Below, piece by piece: positions 23,101 to 32,917 of a stretch of 64,000 bases of DNA. The notes under the pieces were generated by a model. The model was not told the origin of the DNA. It saw nothing but the letters and a program-made list of their open reading frames with translations, and ran no database searches. The position numbers and the translations under genes are program-made. Every line of letters starts with the position of its first letter. Positions within the stretch are counted from its first letter, which is position 1. The DNA is taken from NCBI GenBank assembly GCA_037576215.1, contig JBANDB010000012.1, positions 1,736,001-1,800,000 of the forward strand, read 5' to 3'. This DNA comes from Armillaria gallica. Lineage: Eukaryota; Basidiomycota; Agaricomycetes; Agaricales; Physalacriaceae.

Positions 23101-24635
23101 CCAGATAATGATAGCGGAATCTGATGGAGTAAAGGCGAAGGATGGATAGGTTCCCATGGGTGCAGAAATACCGGTGAGATCATAGGTGAGTCCATCCCAT
23201 GCATAACGAATGGTACCGGTTTCCAGATCCCTTGGATTCTATAAGATCAAGGGGACAAAATAAGTGATTGAACATACTTGAGCACTAGCATTTGGTGATC
23301 CCCTAGGCGTCGTACAAATGCCAGGGTCCTCCCGTCGCGAGAAAGTTCAGGTCGACTTGCCCCGCCAGGAGATGCATCCACTAAGGTTACTGTACGTGTT
23401 GAGGTTAAATTTTTCTCGAATATTGCATAAATGCCGTTATGTACATCTGAGACGGCGAGTTAGCACTAATATAAACCCCGAGAAAAGTTCTCACCCTTGG
23501 AATAGGTGAAGCTTGTAGGATCTCGAACATTTTTAGAGAATATTACTCTGTCCTCTCCGTGCCAAATGAGCTGCTCTGGTCCGATTTGTTGTTCTCCGTA
23601 GTCTTTGAATCCAGCGGGCAGAGTCCTTCCGATAAGACGAACGCCACTACCGGACTCTATATCATCACCAGGCGCAGGTATAGAGTATTCCCAGCCTTCT
23701 CCTGCGCCCAAGGAGCGCCTAGACGTGTACCACTTGGTAGCAATGACTTTTTTGCCCGATGGATGAAACCTTGCATCGCTAACCCATCGATATGTCTCGT
23801 TTGTAACTCGGTGGGCTAGAAGCGTAACTCAGTCTAAATTGACGGCGATACTGTATACGGTGCACAAACCTTCAATTCGGCCTTCTCTTATCAGGCGACT
23901 TTTACGCCTCTCAGGTGTCTCCTTAACGCCTTGAGCAAGGAACGCGTCACCCTCATGCTGGAATTCGAGTGCACGAGACAGCAGGGTATCTTCCCCCATC
24001 AAGTCCATTTTTTCGCAACCTCTCCAATCCATGACCCAAATGTTTTCCACGCCTAGTTCTGCGTCACTTCTGAAGACTATCTTATCACCTTCGGGGGAGA
24101 AGTGAGGGTCTGAGTCGTAGGGTACACCGCGAAGAATAGGCCGAGCGGTAGCAGCGCTCCCGGACTGATCGTATGCGTCTTCTGAGGATATACAATACAG
24201 GTCACCAATCATATCGAATACAATGTCGCCAGTCGTGGGATGAACATCCAATCTCAGCCATGTCCCTTCCTCGACGTCATACTCGAGAAGACGAGGAGAG
24301 GGGAAATCAGTAGAGATATCCCAGTGCGTCTGCGGTCTGATAGGCCATATGTTATCTTTCCATTCAGCTGCTGGGTCCGCGAATGAACTTTGCGTAGTCC
24401 TGGTTGCCAGATGTGGGGCGAGACGCGACAAGAGACCAGCAGCTACCAGTAGAAAGAGCCAGCGAAGTGCATGCCGAGTACGTGACGTCGGGTAGGGCCT
24501 GTAGGCGAGATTATGTTCCGTTTTCGATCCCATATCATGGTCGAGGATAGACATCGCCGGCGATGGGAACACGCCAACCGGAACAATCACGTTCGAAGGG
24601 GAAGTCGGCAATATCGGGCCGGAAGCAACGGACAT
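20127..24635 (-). CDS. Membrane-anchored propeller/amidohydrolase protein
   Basis: Twelve exons: 24635-23870, 23815-23495, 23446-23278, 23230-22020, 21962-21600, 21544-21424, 21365-21138, 21085-20982, 20932-20764, 20710-20676, 20585-20434 and 20384-20127. All join in frame, giving about 1298 aa. A short cytosolic tail precedes one membrane helix (WLFLLVAAGLLSRLAP, about 58-73). A long TolB/PD40-like beta-propeller part follows (DPHFSPEGDKIVF, SPSIVRDEARTVIL, DVTWSEDGKRIFW), then a metal-dependent amidohydrolase domain from about 860. Candidate metal ligands are the HxH in FFDLHAHW (about 953-955), TTVEHAIP (about 1101) and THIGAHGEPP. The C-terminal GSLSPGKLADFVV strand is typical of imidazolonepropionase-like hydrolases. 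The substrate is unknown. It shares a divergent promoter with the gene at 25082. Confidence 0.9.
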
Positions 24636-25081
24636 TTGCTTCCGTCAGCATACAACTTGCAACTTGCACTTCAGAGCCTGGCTAAGTCTAGATCCCGGAT
24701 AGGAGCCTGCAGTCGTTGACAGGTGAACGTACCCTCCGGCTCTTGCCGCTCTTCCTTTCTGCCTGGAATCACGAATATTCGCTCTAGTTGGGTCCCAGGC
24801 TCATACCAAGTGATCCATGGTGATGCTTAATTCAGTGTTTCTGCCTTGTTTGGTGGGATCGACAGTGTGGAACCGATTGCGAGGGTGACGTTCCCGTAAC
24901 GACTGGGTGTCATCGTGCTGCATATGGGACGCCGGTCAGGACAACGTGGCGGTGGAGGAGCGCCGTTGGTCCTCGTGACCGCGGATGGCGCCGATACATG
25001 TATCAAGAAGACATTTGTCTTTCTATTTCTATTTCGCTGTTGCGGGCCAACACGAATTAGCACTCTTTGCTTTCTACCATC
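24636..25081. promoter_or_regulatory. Divergent intergenic region
   Basis: 446 bp separates the ATG of the amidohydrolase (minus, 24635) from that of the Pdx1-like gene (plus, 25082), so it must hold both promoters. No TATA box or other motif stands out, and I see no gene. Confidence 0.5.
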
Positions 25082-26040
25082 ATGCTCAAACTAGTTGCTC
25101 GTCGTCAGAGCGTCCACAAGAACGTTTACAAGCTCGGAATACGTGGTGAGCTGGTTCCCCGTATGTCAGTGTTCGTTGTTCTAACGGTACCTCAAAGCTT
25201 TCCATGGGTCTCGAGCTCGTCCAGCAATCATGATGCCAGCAATGTCACCACTGTGCAACGAGGCCACCATTACTCGCTGGATGAAGAAGGAGGGAGAATC
25301 ATTTGCCGCCGGTGACTCCCTTCTCCAGATCGTGAGCACCATCTCACCGTCCCTCCTCAGTAATCTCATTAACGACGGCTTTCTCTGCAGGAATCTGATG
25401 TAGCCGTGGTCGACGTCGTAGCCGAGAGTCCAGGCATCATAGGAAAGATCCTTGTAAGTCGCTTCAGTCTTGCCAAGAAATGACTCCGCTTAGCGTGTTA
25501 TCCTTCAGATACCAGCCGGAACACGTTGCGCATACCAGCAAGTGATTGCCACCGTAGCGAAGAACATTGAGGATCTCGCCCAGCTCCGGGCTCAAGGTCA
25601 AGCACCGCCTCCTCCGCCAGCAACATTAGTTTCTCCTAGTGCTTTCTCCCGAGCTTCTCCACCTCACGTTTACTCACCTGCTCCCCGCCGCTCGTCCACA
25701 ACGGCACCTCACCTCGAACGGTCACCTTCTCCTGTGATGAATTCAGTAATTCACCGCTCATCTGCGGACACCCAACATTTCCATAGTGCCACTTCGCGTG
25801 GTATGTCGACAGCTCCCGGATTCCACAGCGGTCGCTCCGCACCAACTCCCATTGCTGCCTCCGCACCTTCCTCATCTCAGGTGGAAGGAGCCGCTCTTCG
25901 ACGCAAGATCGTTTCCAGTATAGGGAAGGTGTCCGGTGAGTTCAACGACCTTCCGTGCTTCGATTCATACTAACTCTTTTTTACTAGCCACTAAAGCCTC
26001 GGACAGGGAGACCTCTAACTATTTTGACGGAATTCTGTGA
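25082..26040 (+). CDS. Pdx1-like mitochondrial protein with degenerate lipoyl domain
   Basis: Exons 25082-25145, 25198-25331, 25391-25453, 25509-25935 and 25988-26040 encode about 246 aa. The basic N-terminus (MLKLVARRQSVHKNVYKLG) looks like a mitochondrial presequence. Residues about 30-105 form a lipoyl domain (MPAMSP...ITRWMKKEGESFAAGDSLLQ...GIIGKILIPAGT) like that of pyruvate dehydrogenase component X or E2. The lipoylated lysine in the usual D-K-A turn is replaced by Val (ESDVAVVDV). The rest is a Pro/Ser-rich linker, and no E3-binding domain is visible, so the protein is shorter than fungal Pdx1 (usually about 300 aa or more). The last intron has a good branch site (CTAAC). Confidence 0.8.
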
Positions 26041-26336
26041 TACTGATACCCTCCTCTGATATTATTTCCCCCCGGGCTCGGTCATGCTGCGGTGTACACT
26101 ATCGAATACCAACACTTGTAACAACGTAACAACTATACAATTAATCTGGACCCATCGGTTTATATGTGCTGCTTTGATTCGAAGTACGTGCATGCTCCGT
26201 TCATCAAGCCTGTACTGGCGTCCTTCATACGCTTCTCAGGTCACGTCTAATCTTAAAATACACCATGTCCTAAGTTAATCTTTTAAAGTGTCCACCCAAT
26301 ACAAAGGTCAATACAAACATCCCAAATCGTCAAGTA

Positions 26337-27939
26337 TTACTCCTTCCTACTGCTTCTTACTCGGCCCTTGATGAACTCCTTCCCAGCGGTCTTCAATATA
26401 GCCTTGCGGCCCATACCTCTCATATCTACATATACGAGCGCGCAGTTCTTCGCGGTTCCTGCCATCAGTTGAGAACTCTGCCCCGCATCCTCTCCATATC
26501 TTTAGATCAAATGCATCAGTGCGGCGTTTAAGAAGCAGCGGATCGACCGATATACTCACTTATGTCCGACGACCGCGCCCAGCCTCGATGTCCCCACGTC
26601 TAATATACGCTTCGTAGAGTTGTCCAATGTCGACAAGATGAGATCGGCAGACAGCAATAGTCGTCTTGTCCGTCCAAGATTCCGTGGAGGTAGAGGGGGT
26701 GCTGAAGGCTGGGGTGACGGCGAACGCGACATTGACGGGCTTGGTGATTGTCTAGGAGGTAAAGGCGGCTTTCCATTAGGCAAAAGGTGACCGGATTGTG
26801 AAGCGTGATAAGGCGGCGGCGGAGATGATGATGTACTAGGCGAAGACGAGCGCGAGCCGTATCCCATGCTGGGTGACAAACTCCCGCTTCCGGGGGTAGA
26901 CGGCTGACTTGCTTTGTCTTTGCCTTTGCCTTTCTTGTCGCTCCCCATCGTCTTCTTGATCATACCTTCAATGATAGACAGCGTTTTCGCGCTGACTTTG
27001 ACCGCCTGACCGGTGTAAGCATGGGCTGCAGTAAGTCCTTTCTTCGTCTTATCCGAAGTTAGAAAGACCAGAGCTCGTGGTGGAGGTTTCGTCGGTTCCC
27101 CTGGCTTTGCATTGGCAGGATGGTGCGGTGAAGGCTCCGAGTGGTTGATGTAATAACTCGACGCCGAGTTGACGACAGTTAAGAATAAGCTGGTCGTGTG
27201 GGTAATTACATGGCTAGCTCATGCGGTGTGAATGAATACCAAGCAAAATTAGACTGAACAGTTCCTACCTTACGATGACAGCGGATTTCGTTATCCAGTC
27301 CTGCTGATCTGGTGGAACCGCACGCGCAAACAACTGAAGAGGATGCTCATCGTCGACCGTTTGGCCTTCGGGGACTTCTATAACGACTGGATCTTTCTCG
27401 TGACCACGTTCCCGTATCGTAGGATCTTCCTCAACAGTTATCTTCCTATCGAACTCTCCCACCACTTCCCCGCTGTCTTCGTTGACTAGAACGAAACGTC
27501 CGCGGTAATCTGATAGCTCCTTGGACGCGTGATCATCGATGTGGGAGACGTATGCCGGGGTGGTGGCAACGTTCGAAGGGTGAGAGAATTCAGCGTACTG
27601 GGATAGAACCGCTTCGAATGTATCCAAATCGTCCATGTAGCCGGGCTGCCAGCTTGTTTGTACCGTAAGCACGAGAGCCGTAGGATCCGATTCGGTTGGA
27701 TGGAAAATATACGTTCGTGTGCCCGGAACAGAAGCATCCAACGCAATCCTTCGCGAGTGGTCGATAGGCACTTCAAGCTCATTCAACCGCAAAACCAAGA
27801 AAACATCGCGGTCAGACCCGCTGACAGTGACGCATTCCAGGCCAAGTGTACCGTTGTGGATACTAGGTCCTGCCTTCAACGACACATTGGGCAGCGTCAA
27901 GAGAAGAAAAGCTTCGGCTGGGCTGCCTAGGGTAGTCAT
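26337..27939 (-). CDS. Senescence/spartin-domain protein
   Basis: Exons 27939-27269, 27189-26560 and 26499-26337 give about 487 aa. The N-terminal half (MTTLGSPAEAFLLLTLPNVS...RTYIFHPTESDPTALVL) is the regulatory part. The C-terminal half is the senescence domain seen in plant ERD7 and animal spartin: SLFLTVVNSASSYYINHS, PPPRALVFLTSDKTKKGL, HAYTGQAVKVSAKTLSIIEG, a Ser/Pro-rich low-complexity insert, LILSTLDNSTKRILDVGT and QLMAGTAKNCALVYVDMRG. Such proteins associate with lipid droplets or membranes. This is the only complete copy here. Fragments of its exons 2-3 are scattered at 4.8, 6.6, 15.4 and 48.7 kb. Confidence 0.88.
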
Positions 27940-28377
27940 CAAAGAGAGGAGGAAACAAGGAAGAACAAAAAGATTCCATCGTCATGGTCAACGCCAAGCG
28001 CGACCACGATCTCAAAACACGTGAAATCGAGGGCAGTGCCTGCCGCAGCACTGGCCGACACGGCACTCGGAACTCCGGGCTTCTAGTACAACAGGCAGCT
28101 CACACGAAGGCTTTCGACAATACTACATACTCAAGTTGGTGATGCCAACAATTTATTGTTCTTTCTGATACTTATTACGGGTACGTAACCTCGCCGTCCC
28201 AAGGTCATCTACCTTTTTCAACTCTAATCTGCGCCACGTTGCTGGCTAGAGCGTTCGAGGTAGATTAAAGGCGCGTCGTTTTGATCAAGTGATAACTATA
28301 TTATCGTGTCGTGGTAATTGTGGTATACGAGGAGGATTCTACTTTACATACTTGATAAACGAGGAGTGCGTTTTTGA
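27940..28377. other. Intergenic region
   Basis: Between the senescence-domain gene and the 3' end of the split GH88 gene, both minus-strand. It should hold the senescence-gene promoter. Fragments of its start recur downstream of the GH88 copy at 48.9-49.0 kb. No other gene was seen. Confidence 0.5.
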
Positions 28378-29334
28378 TCACGGACATTTCGCAAGGCCCA
28401 TGCGAATGAGTTCATTGCCCGCAACAATATAATAGTAGTCCCCTGAGAACGGCATAAGAAGTAGAACATGACGGTGTAGCACTAGCTCACCGTAAACGGT
28501 ACCAGTCAAGTAGTTGTTCCCTGGCTTATTCACAGTCCCGTTCGCTAGTAAACTTTCCCAGGACAGATCCCATGCGAGCGATGTGATGTCGTTCAATATC
28601 TACGAACCAAAACCAAGTCAACTATACGAAGGATGACGAAGAACCGGAACAACGTACCTTGATAGCAGCATCAGACCATTTCCTCTTGTTCGCAGTATCG
28701 GTTTCAAGTTTAGAGAGTAACAAAAGACCAGTCGCCACGGTGGTGGCGGCAGAAGAATCCGCTGGGCGATTTGCCACTGGTGCACTGAAATCCCTGCAAT
28801 GATTCATTCAGGCCGTGTTTCAGCGCAGTGAAGGGAGAAATTACCATGGTACGATTCCATCAGAGGGAAGATTATTGAGGAAATGTGTAGCGGCGCGGCG
28901 AGCTGTCACCAGATAATTGCGATCCCCAGTCCATTTGTACACTGAAACCGCATCAGACAAACCATCACTTAGGAGAGTGCCGGCACCTACTGTTAGCAAA
29001 TCCATACACCGCCCAAGCTTGTCCTCGGCTCCATGTGCTAGAGCAGATTTATGCGAAGGTCGAAAGAGAAGACGGAAACCCTCTTACCTATCGTCGGAGT
29101 ATCCTTGGCTTGTTCTTTTGGCTGTAACGGCACCCGTTGTGGTGGTATACTGTACTACGTGCCATGTCGAACCTATGTAACGATGTCAGGAACCGCTTAG
29201 TGAAGCTAAGAAATAGCGATACCATCAGGTCGTATGTGGTTCTTCATCGTCGTGTCGGCGTGTGAAATAGCGATATCCCTCAGCGTCGAATTTCCGGTCA
29301 ATTTTGCAGAGACCATGAGGACATTGAGGTTCAT
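28378..29334 (-). pseudogene. GH88-like hydrolase, 3' part, split by retrotransposon
   Basis: C-terminal exons of a glycoside hydrolase family 88-type (unsaturated uronyl hydrolase, six-hairpin) gene. In order: MNLNVLMVSAKLTGNSTLRD, HADTTMKNHIRPDG, STWHVVQYTTTTGAVTAKRT, SDDSTWSRGQAWAVYGFANS, VYKWTGDRNYLVTARRAATH, DFSAPVANRPADSSAATTVA, ILNDITSLAWDLSWESLL, TVNKPGNNYLTGTVYG and DYYYIVAGNELIRMGLAKCP, stop at 28378. All intervening introns (44-60 nt) keep GT-AG ends. The only lesion is the 13.5-kb element inserted in an exon at 29334/42811, so this is a recent knock-out. Confidence 0.85.
29331..29334. repeat. Target-site duplication TCAT (left)
   Basis: TCAT just before the 5' LTR matches TCAT at 42811-42814 just after the 3' LTR. 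The uninterrupted GH88 paralogue near 49993-50005 has a single TCAT at the same place. Confidence 0.85.
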
Positions 29335-29918
29335 TGTCAGGTCCGATATCGGACCGGTAGGAAACCGGCAGAGTAGAAGCCGTGCCACGTCATTCCACGT
29401 GGCAACACGTCATCTAATCAGTACACGTGGTGACACGTCATTGACACGTAGTTAGAATTACAGTATATAAACCCCCACGAGAAATGAAAAGTCAGCTTTT
29501 ACCCACCTACAGATTATATCAAATATTACTTGAGTACCTCTGAATATCCATTCAGACATCTCACGTGAGTCACAATTGAGTCACTCATGCGCAACATATC
29601 AACCAGAACCATCTTATCGACGCCATCACTGCCGAGAACGGCCATCAGCCTCATATCAATTCACACCTTCACGCCATCACATCACCCCATTGAGCTTCGA
29701 AATAGACGCTCGATCACATTCTATTGCATCAACGCAACTACTATCTACTCTGAGCTTCGACTTACGAGCTCCATACTTCCAGCAAACTACCAAACTCGTC
29801 TCACCCACGTAAAGCTTTAGCCAAACCATAGCATTCGTGCTCTCCCCCATCGAACTAACGTCAACGCACAGAACAACATCTGTGCATGGAATTCATCTAA
29901 CCCTGACTTCCGCTGACA
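29335..29918 (+). repeat. 5' LTR
   Basis: 584 bp, TGTCAGGTCCGATATCGGAC at the left end and CTTCCGCTGACA at the right. A TATATAA box lies at 29464-29470. The region before it (29375-29452) is packed with CACGT motifs. Compared with the 3' LTR it has T where the other has C at three positions (the CACGTGG/CACGCGG, CTATTGC/CTATCGC and CCCTGAC/CCCCGAC differences). Confidence 0.95.
29464..29470 (+). promoter_or_regulatory. TATA box of the 5' LTR
   Basis: TATATAA about 130 bp into the LTR, just downstream of the CACGT cluster. It is the likely Pol II promoter for the genomic transcript. The identical box in the 3' LTR is at 42356-42362. Confidence 0.6.
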
Positions 29919-29922
29919 TCAT

Positions 29923-29940
29923 TGGAGCCCACCGCGAGGG
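29923..29940 (+). other. Candidate primer-binding site
   Basis: TGGAGCCCACCGCGAGGG starts 4 nt after the 5' LTR. TGG pairs with the CCA end of a tRNA, as in LTR elements. The tRNA species was not identified. Confidence 0.55.
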
Positions 29941-30005
29941 CGGGGGGAATCAATTGATATTGGCGAAAAGCTTTCAAACTCTTTCGTATATCCTTACAAC
30001 TCTTA

Positions 30006-31424
30006 ATGGACACTATCCTTTCCATTTACCTATTCAATTACCTTTCAAATCTCAACGGATCATATTCATTACCTCTGCATAACACTACTACAGATATCAT
30101 GACCAACATGTCTGGACATAATTCCGAACCCCAAGCGTCAACAAGTAAAGATAAAGACCAGACTTCATCAACCTACGTACCACCAAGAGCAGAAACAAGC
30201 TCACAATGGAGACACCACCGATCGCCTCATAATAATGGAGACTCGGCTGGTTCAGGAGAATCCATGAGAGGAATGAATGCTGGTGCCTTCCGAAGACCAC
30301 GGGAACAAACTTCCATGCCCGCGATGGGAGCATTTGGATCCACGACACACACATATCAGCATTCCGCCTATAACCCAGGGAATACTGCTGCTCACCAGGT
30401 ACCAAACCCTACGGCAACTACTAGCACGTCGACAACTCGGACACCGGACATGATGCCCCTTCTAGGAGCAAAAACGGCACCTGCTAAGTTTAGAGGGAAG
30501 TACGACACGGTGAAAAGGTTTATCAGGCAATATAAGCAAATGTGCGCGGTGTACAATGTACCTGACAAAGATAAATGCCGCCGAGTCATTGACTACTGCT
30601 CTTCGAGGGTAACACGGTTTATCGAAGCACTTGACAGCTTTGTCAATGAAAACTGGAATCAGCTAGAAAAAGACATCCTTACCTATTACGATGCCGAACT
30701 GCATGAATCTCGTTATCTTCTCAGTGATCTGGACAAATTGGTCGAACACTGGAGAAAGACAGGAATCTACAATTTAAAACGATTCAAACAATATGAAGTA
30801 GAGTTCCTTACCGTGGCCAACTGGCTACTGCACAAAGGAAAGATCACCCTGGATGAGCAGCATACCAAATTTTGGTATGGGCTTAACGGAAACCTGCGAG
30901 AAATAGTAGAGGCGAGATATTTGACGTCTCACCCACGTTACGACCCCCGCAAAGTAATAACACGCGAAGACGTCGCCAAAATCGTGTATAATATGTTCAC
31001 GCGTGATCGATTCGATGCCGATTTAACCGCCAAAAAGTCCAAAGATTGATGAGCAAAATTAGAGGAGCTTTTGAAGATGTCAATGTCTGGAGACGAAGAC
31101 ACAGACGCTAGCTCCAGCAGGGACTCAACGAGCACATCAGATTCGGATTCGGATGACAAGCATCGGAAGACTCGTAAGAGGAAGAGGGCAAAACACCGCA
31201 AGCAGGCATCCAAAACAAAGAAGGAAAAACATGCTAACCGAAAGAAAGCAGATAGTGACGAGACCTCCAGCGAGTCTAGCTCCAGTGAATCCGAATCGGA
31301 AGAAGAGCTTCGAGCCAAGAAGAAGAAAGAGACCAGATCGGGGTGGAAAGCAACCCTGAAGGAACCAGATGAGGTTATCCTTGAAAAGGGAAGGTATCGG
31401 ATTTCCGAGACACAGATGAAGTAG
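30006..31424 (+). pseudogene. Retrotransposon gag (capsid and basic tail), TGA-interrupted
   Basis: The frame opens at ATG 30006; a second plausible start is ATG 30099 (MTNMSGHNSEP). It has a Ser/Thr/Pro-rich N-terminus, then a capsid-like helical region (APAKFRGKYDTVKRFIRQYK, DKDKCRRVIDYCSS, YNLKRFKQYEVEFLTVANWL, FWYGLNGNLREIVEARYL). Two adjacent TGA codons (31047-31052) interrupt it. The same frame continues as a charged Asp/Ser- then Lys-rich tail to TAG at 31422-31424, with a frame change to the next segment near 31395. Confidence 0.8.
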
Positions 31425-32917
31425 AGGAACTAGTTGATAAACTAGCAAAAATGAAGGTAAGCGACTCCGATTATGCTCGGATCTATTATCGAGCACTGAA
31501 ACGCGATGCGACAATCGCCAACATAGTGGTGCCTCCAGTCAAGCGAAACACACTAACGGAAAACCCCCCTTCACGTAACAATTCCAGAACGGAAAGAACG
31601 CCAAGCAGGGATACGCCGTGCAACATGTACTGTTTTGGTTGTGGAAAAGATGATCACATGCTAAGACAGTGCCCTACAGTTAATGAGAGAATCGAGAAAG
31701 GTCATATCAAGAAGGACGAGTACGGCCGACTCACTCATAAAGACGGCACGTATATATGACGTATAGGAACGGAAACCTTTGAGGAAGCTATACGTAGGAT
31801 GACAATGAGTTCAAATCTAGTAACCATCAATATGTTGAAAGCATATGAGGAGTCAGATGACGAAGACGAGGCCTACGTGGACTATTTCCAGACAGACGAA
31901 GAGATTGACCTAGATGAAGGATACAATGATGATGGGTACGCGTATGCAGAACAAGTCACCGCTAATGCCGTGGCGCGAGACACATCAGAAACACGATCTC
32001 GCGTAAAAGACAGGCAGAACGTACCTCGTGGACCGCCGACAAGCACCTCACAGAGAGCTAAAGGTATCACGAAAGGGGTTACTAAAGCCGCGCCCACTAA
32101 CCCATATGGTATGCGTCTAAACCCTAACAAACATCAAACAGACGAGGTACCAAGAGGGACAGGGACTCGGCTCAGCAAGAAAGATATTCCGCTTCCATCA
32201 GAACCGATCCCCGTAGATGCTCGCCCCTCACGAATTCAGGACATAACCGAACTAGAAGACATCAAGATGACAGAGGACATACGACCAGCGATAGTGGGGC
32301 AGAACAAAAGACCGCCTCAGCAGGAGAATATCATCGATAAGAAACGAGCAGCCAGACAGCCATTGATTCAGCGACGTTACGACTCAGAAGGACTGATGAG
32401 AACAGTCCTAAGTGCCCCTGTAACTATCCCTATTGGAGAATTTATGGCCTATAGCACTGAACTCAGGAAACAATTGATCAAGGAATTACAAAACCGTACC
32501 GTGAAATTCTCTGAGATAGGGAAGGCAGACACCGAAAACGTGACCTCAAGCATAGCCCAAGTAAATCTGGTAACTATGGAGCCTATCCAAACCGAGCCCC
32601 TAATACGATCAGCTCTAATAACCATTGAAGTTGAAATCGGAAGCGAGGGCAAGAAAATTCGAGCCAAAGCCATAGTCGACTCTGGATCTGAAATCAACAT
32701 AGTATGCCAAGAACTAGCACATGAGTTAAATAAGTCATACCCAATAACACCGTTGAAAGAAATACGTTGTTCGGATGCGAATGGAAACTTAGGATTGTTA
32801 TCTGGCCAATTTAGCAATGTAAAACTTGCACAAGGCCCGGTAGTGACAAATGCCGCGTTCTTCATGGGGAACCAAAAGATAAGCTTTCAACTACTGCTAG
32901 GACGGCCATGGTTATGA
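31425..32917 (+). pseudogene. Retrotransposon nucleocapsid and aspartic protease
   Basis: One frame holding the zinc knuckle CFGCGKDDHMLRQC (C-x2-C-x4-H-x4-C, about 31634-31675) and the retroviral-type aspartic protease with active-site IVDSGSEINIV (about 32672-32705) and flap/GRPWL end (about 32900). It is interrupted by TGA at 31757-31759 and closed by TGA at 32915-32917. In both places the same frame continues as sensible protein, so these look like point nonsense changes. Confidence 0.8.

Noticed and set aside
29576..29820. Open frames inside the LTRs (also 42468-42712)
   Set aside because: They lie in non-coding LTR sequence, are identical in both LTRs only because the LTRs are, and show no domain.
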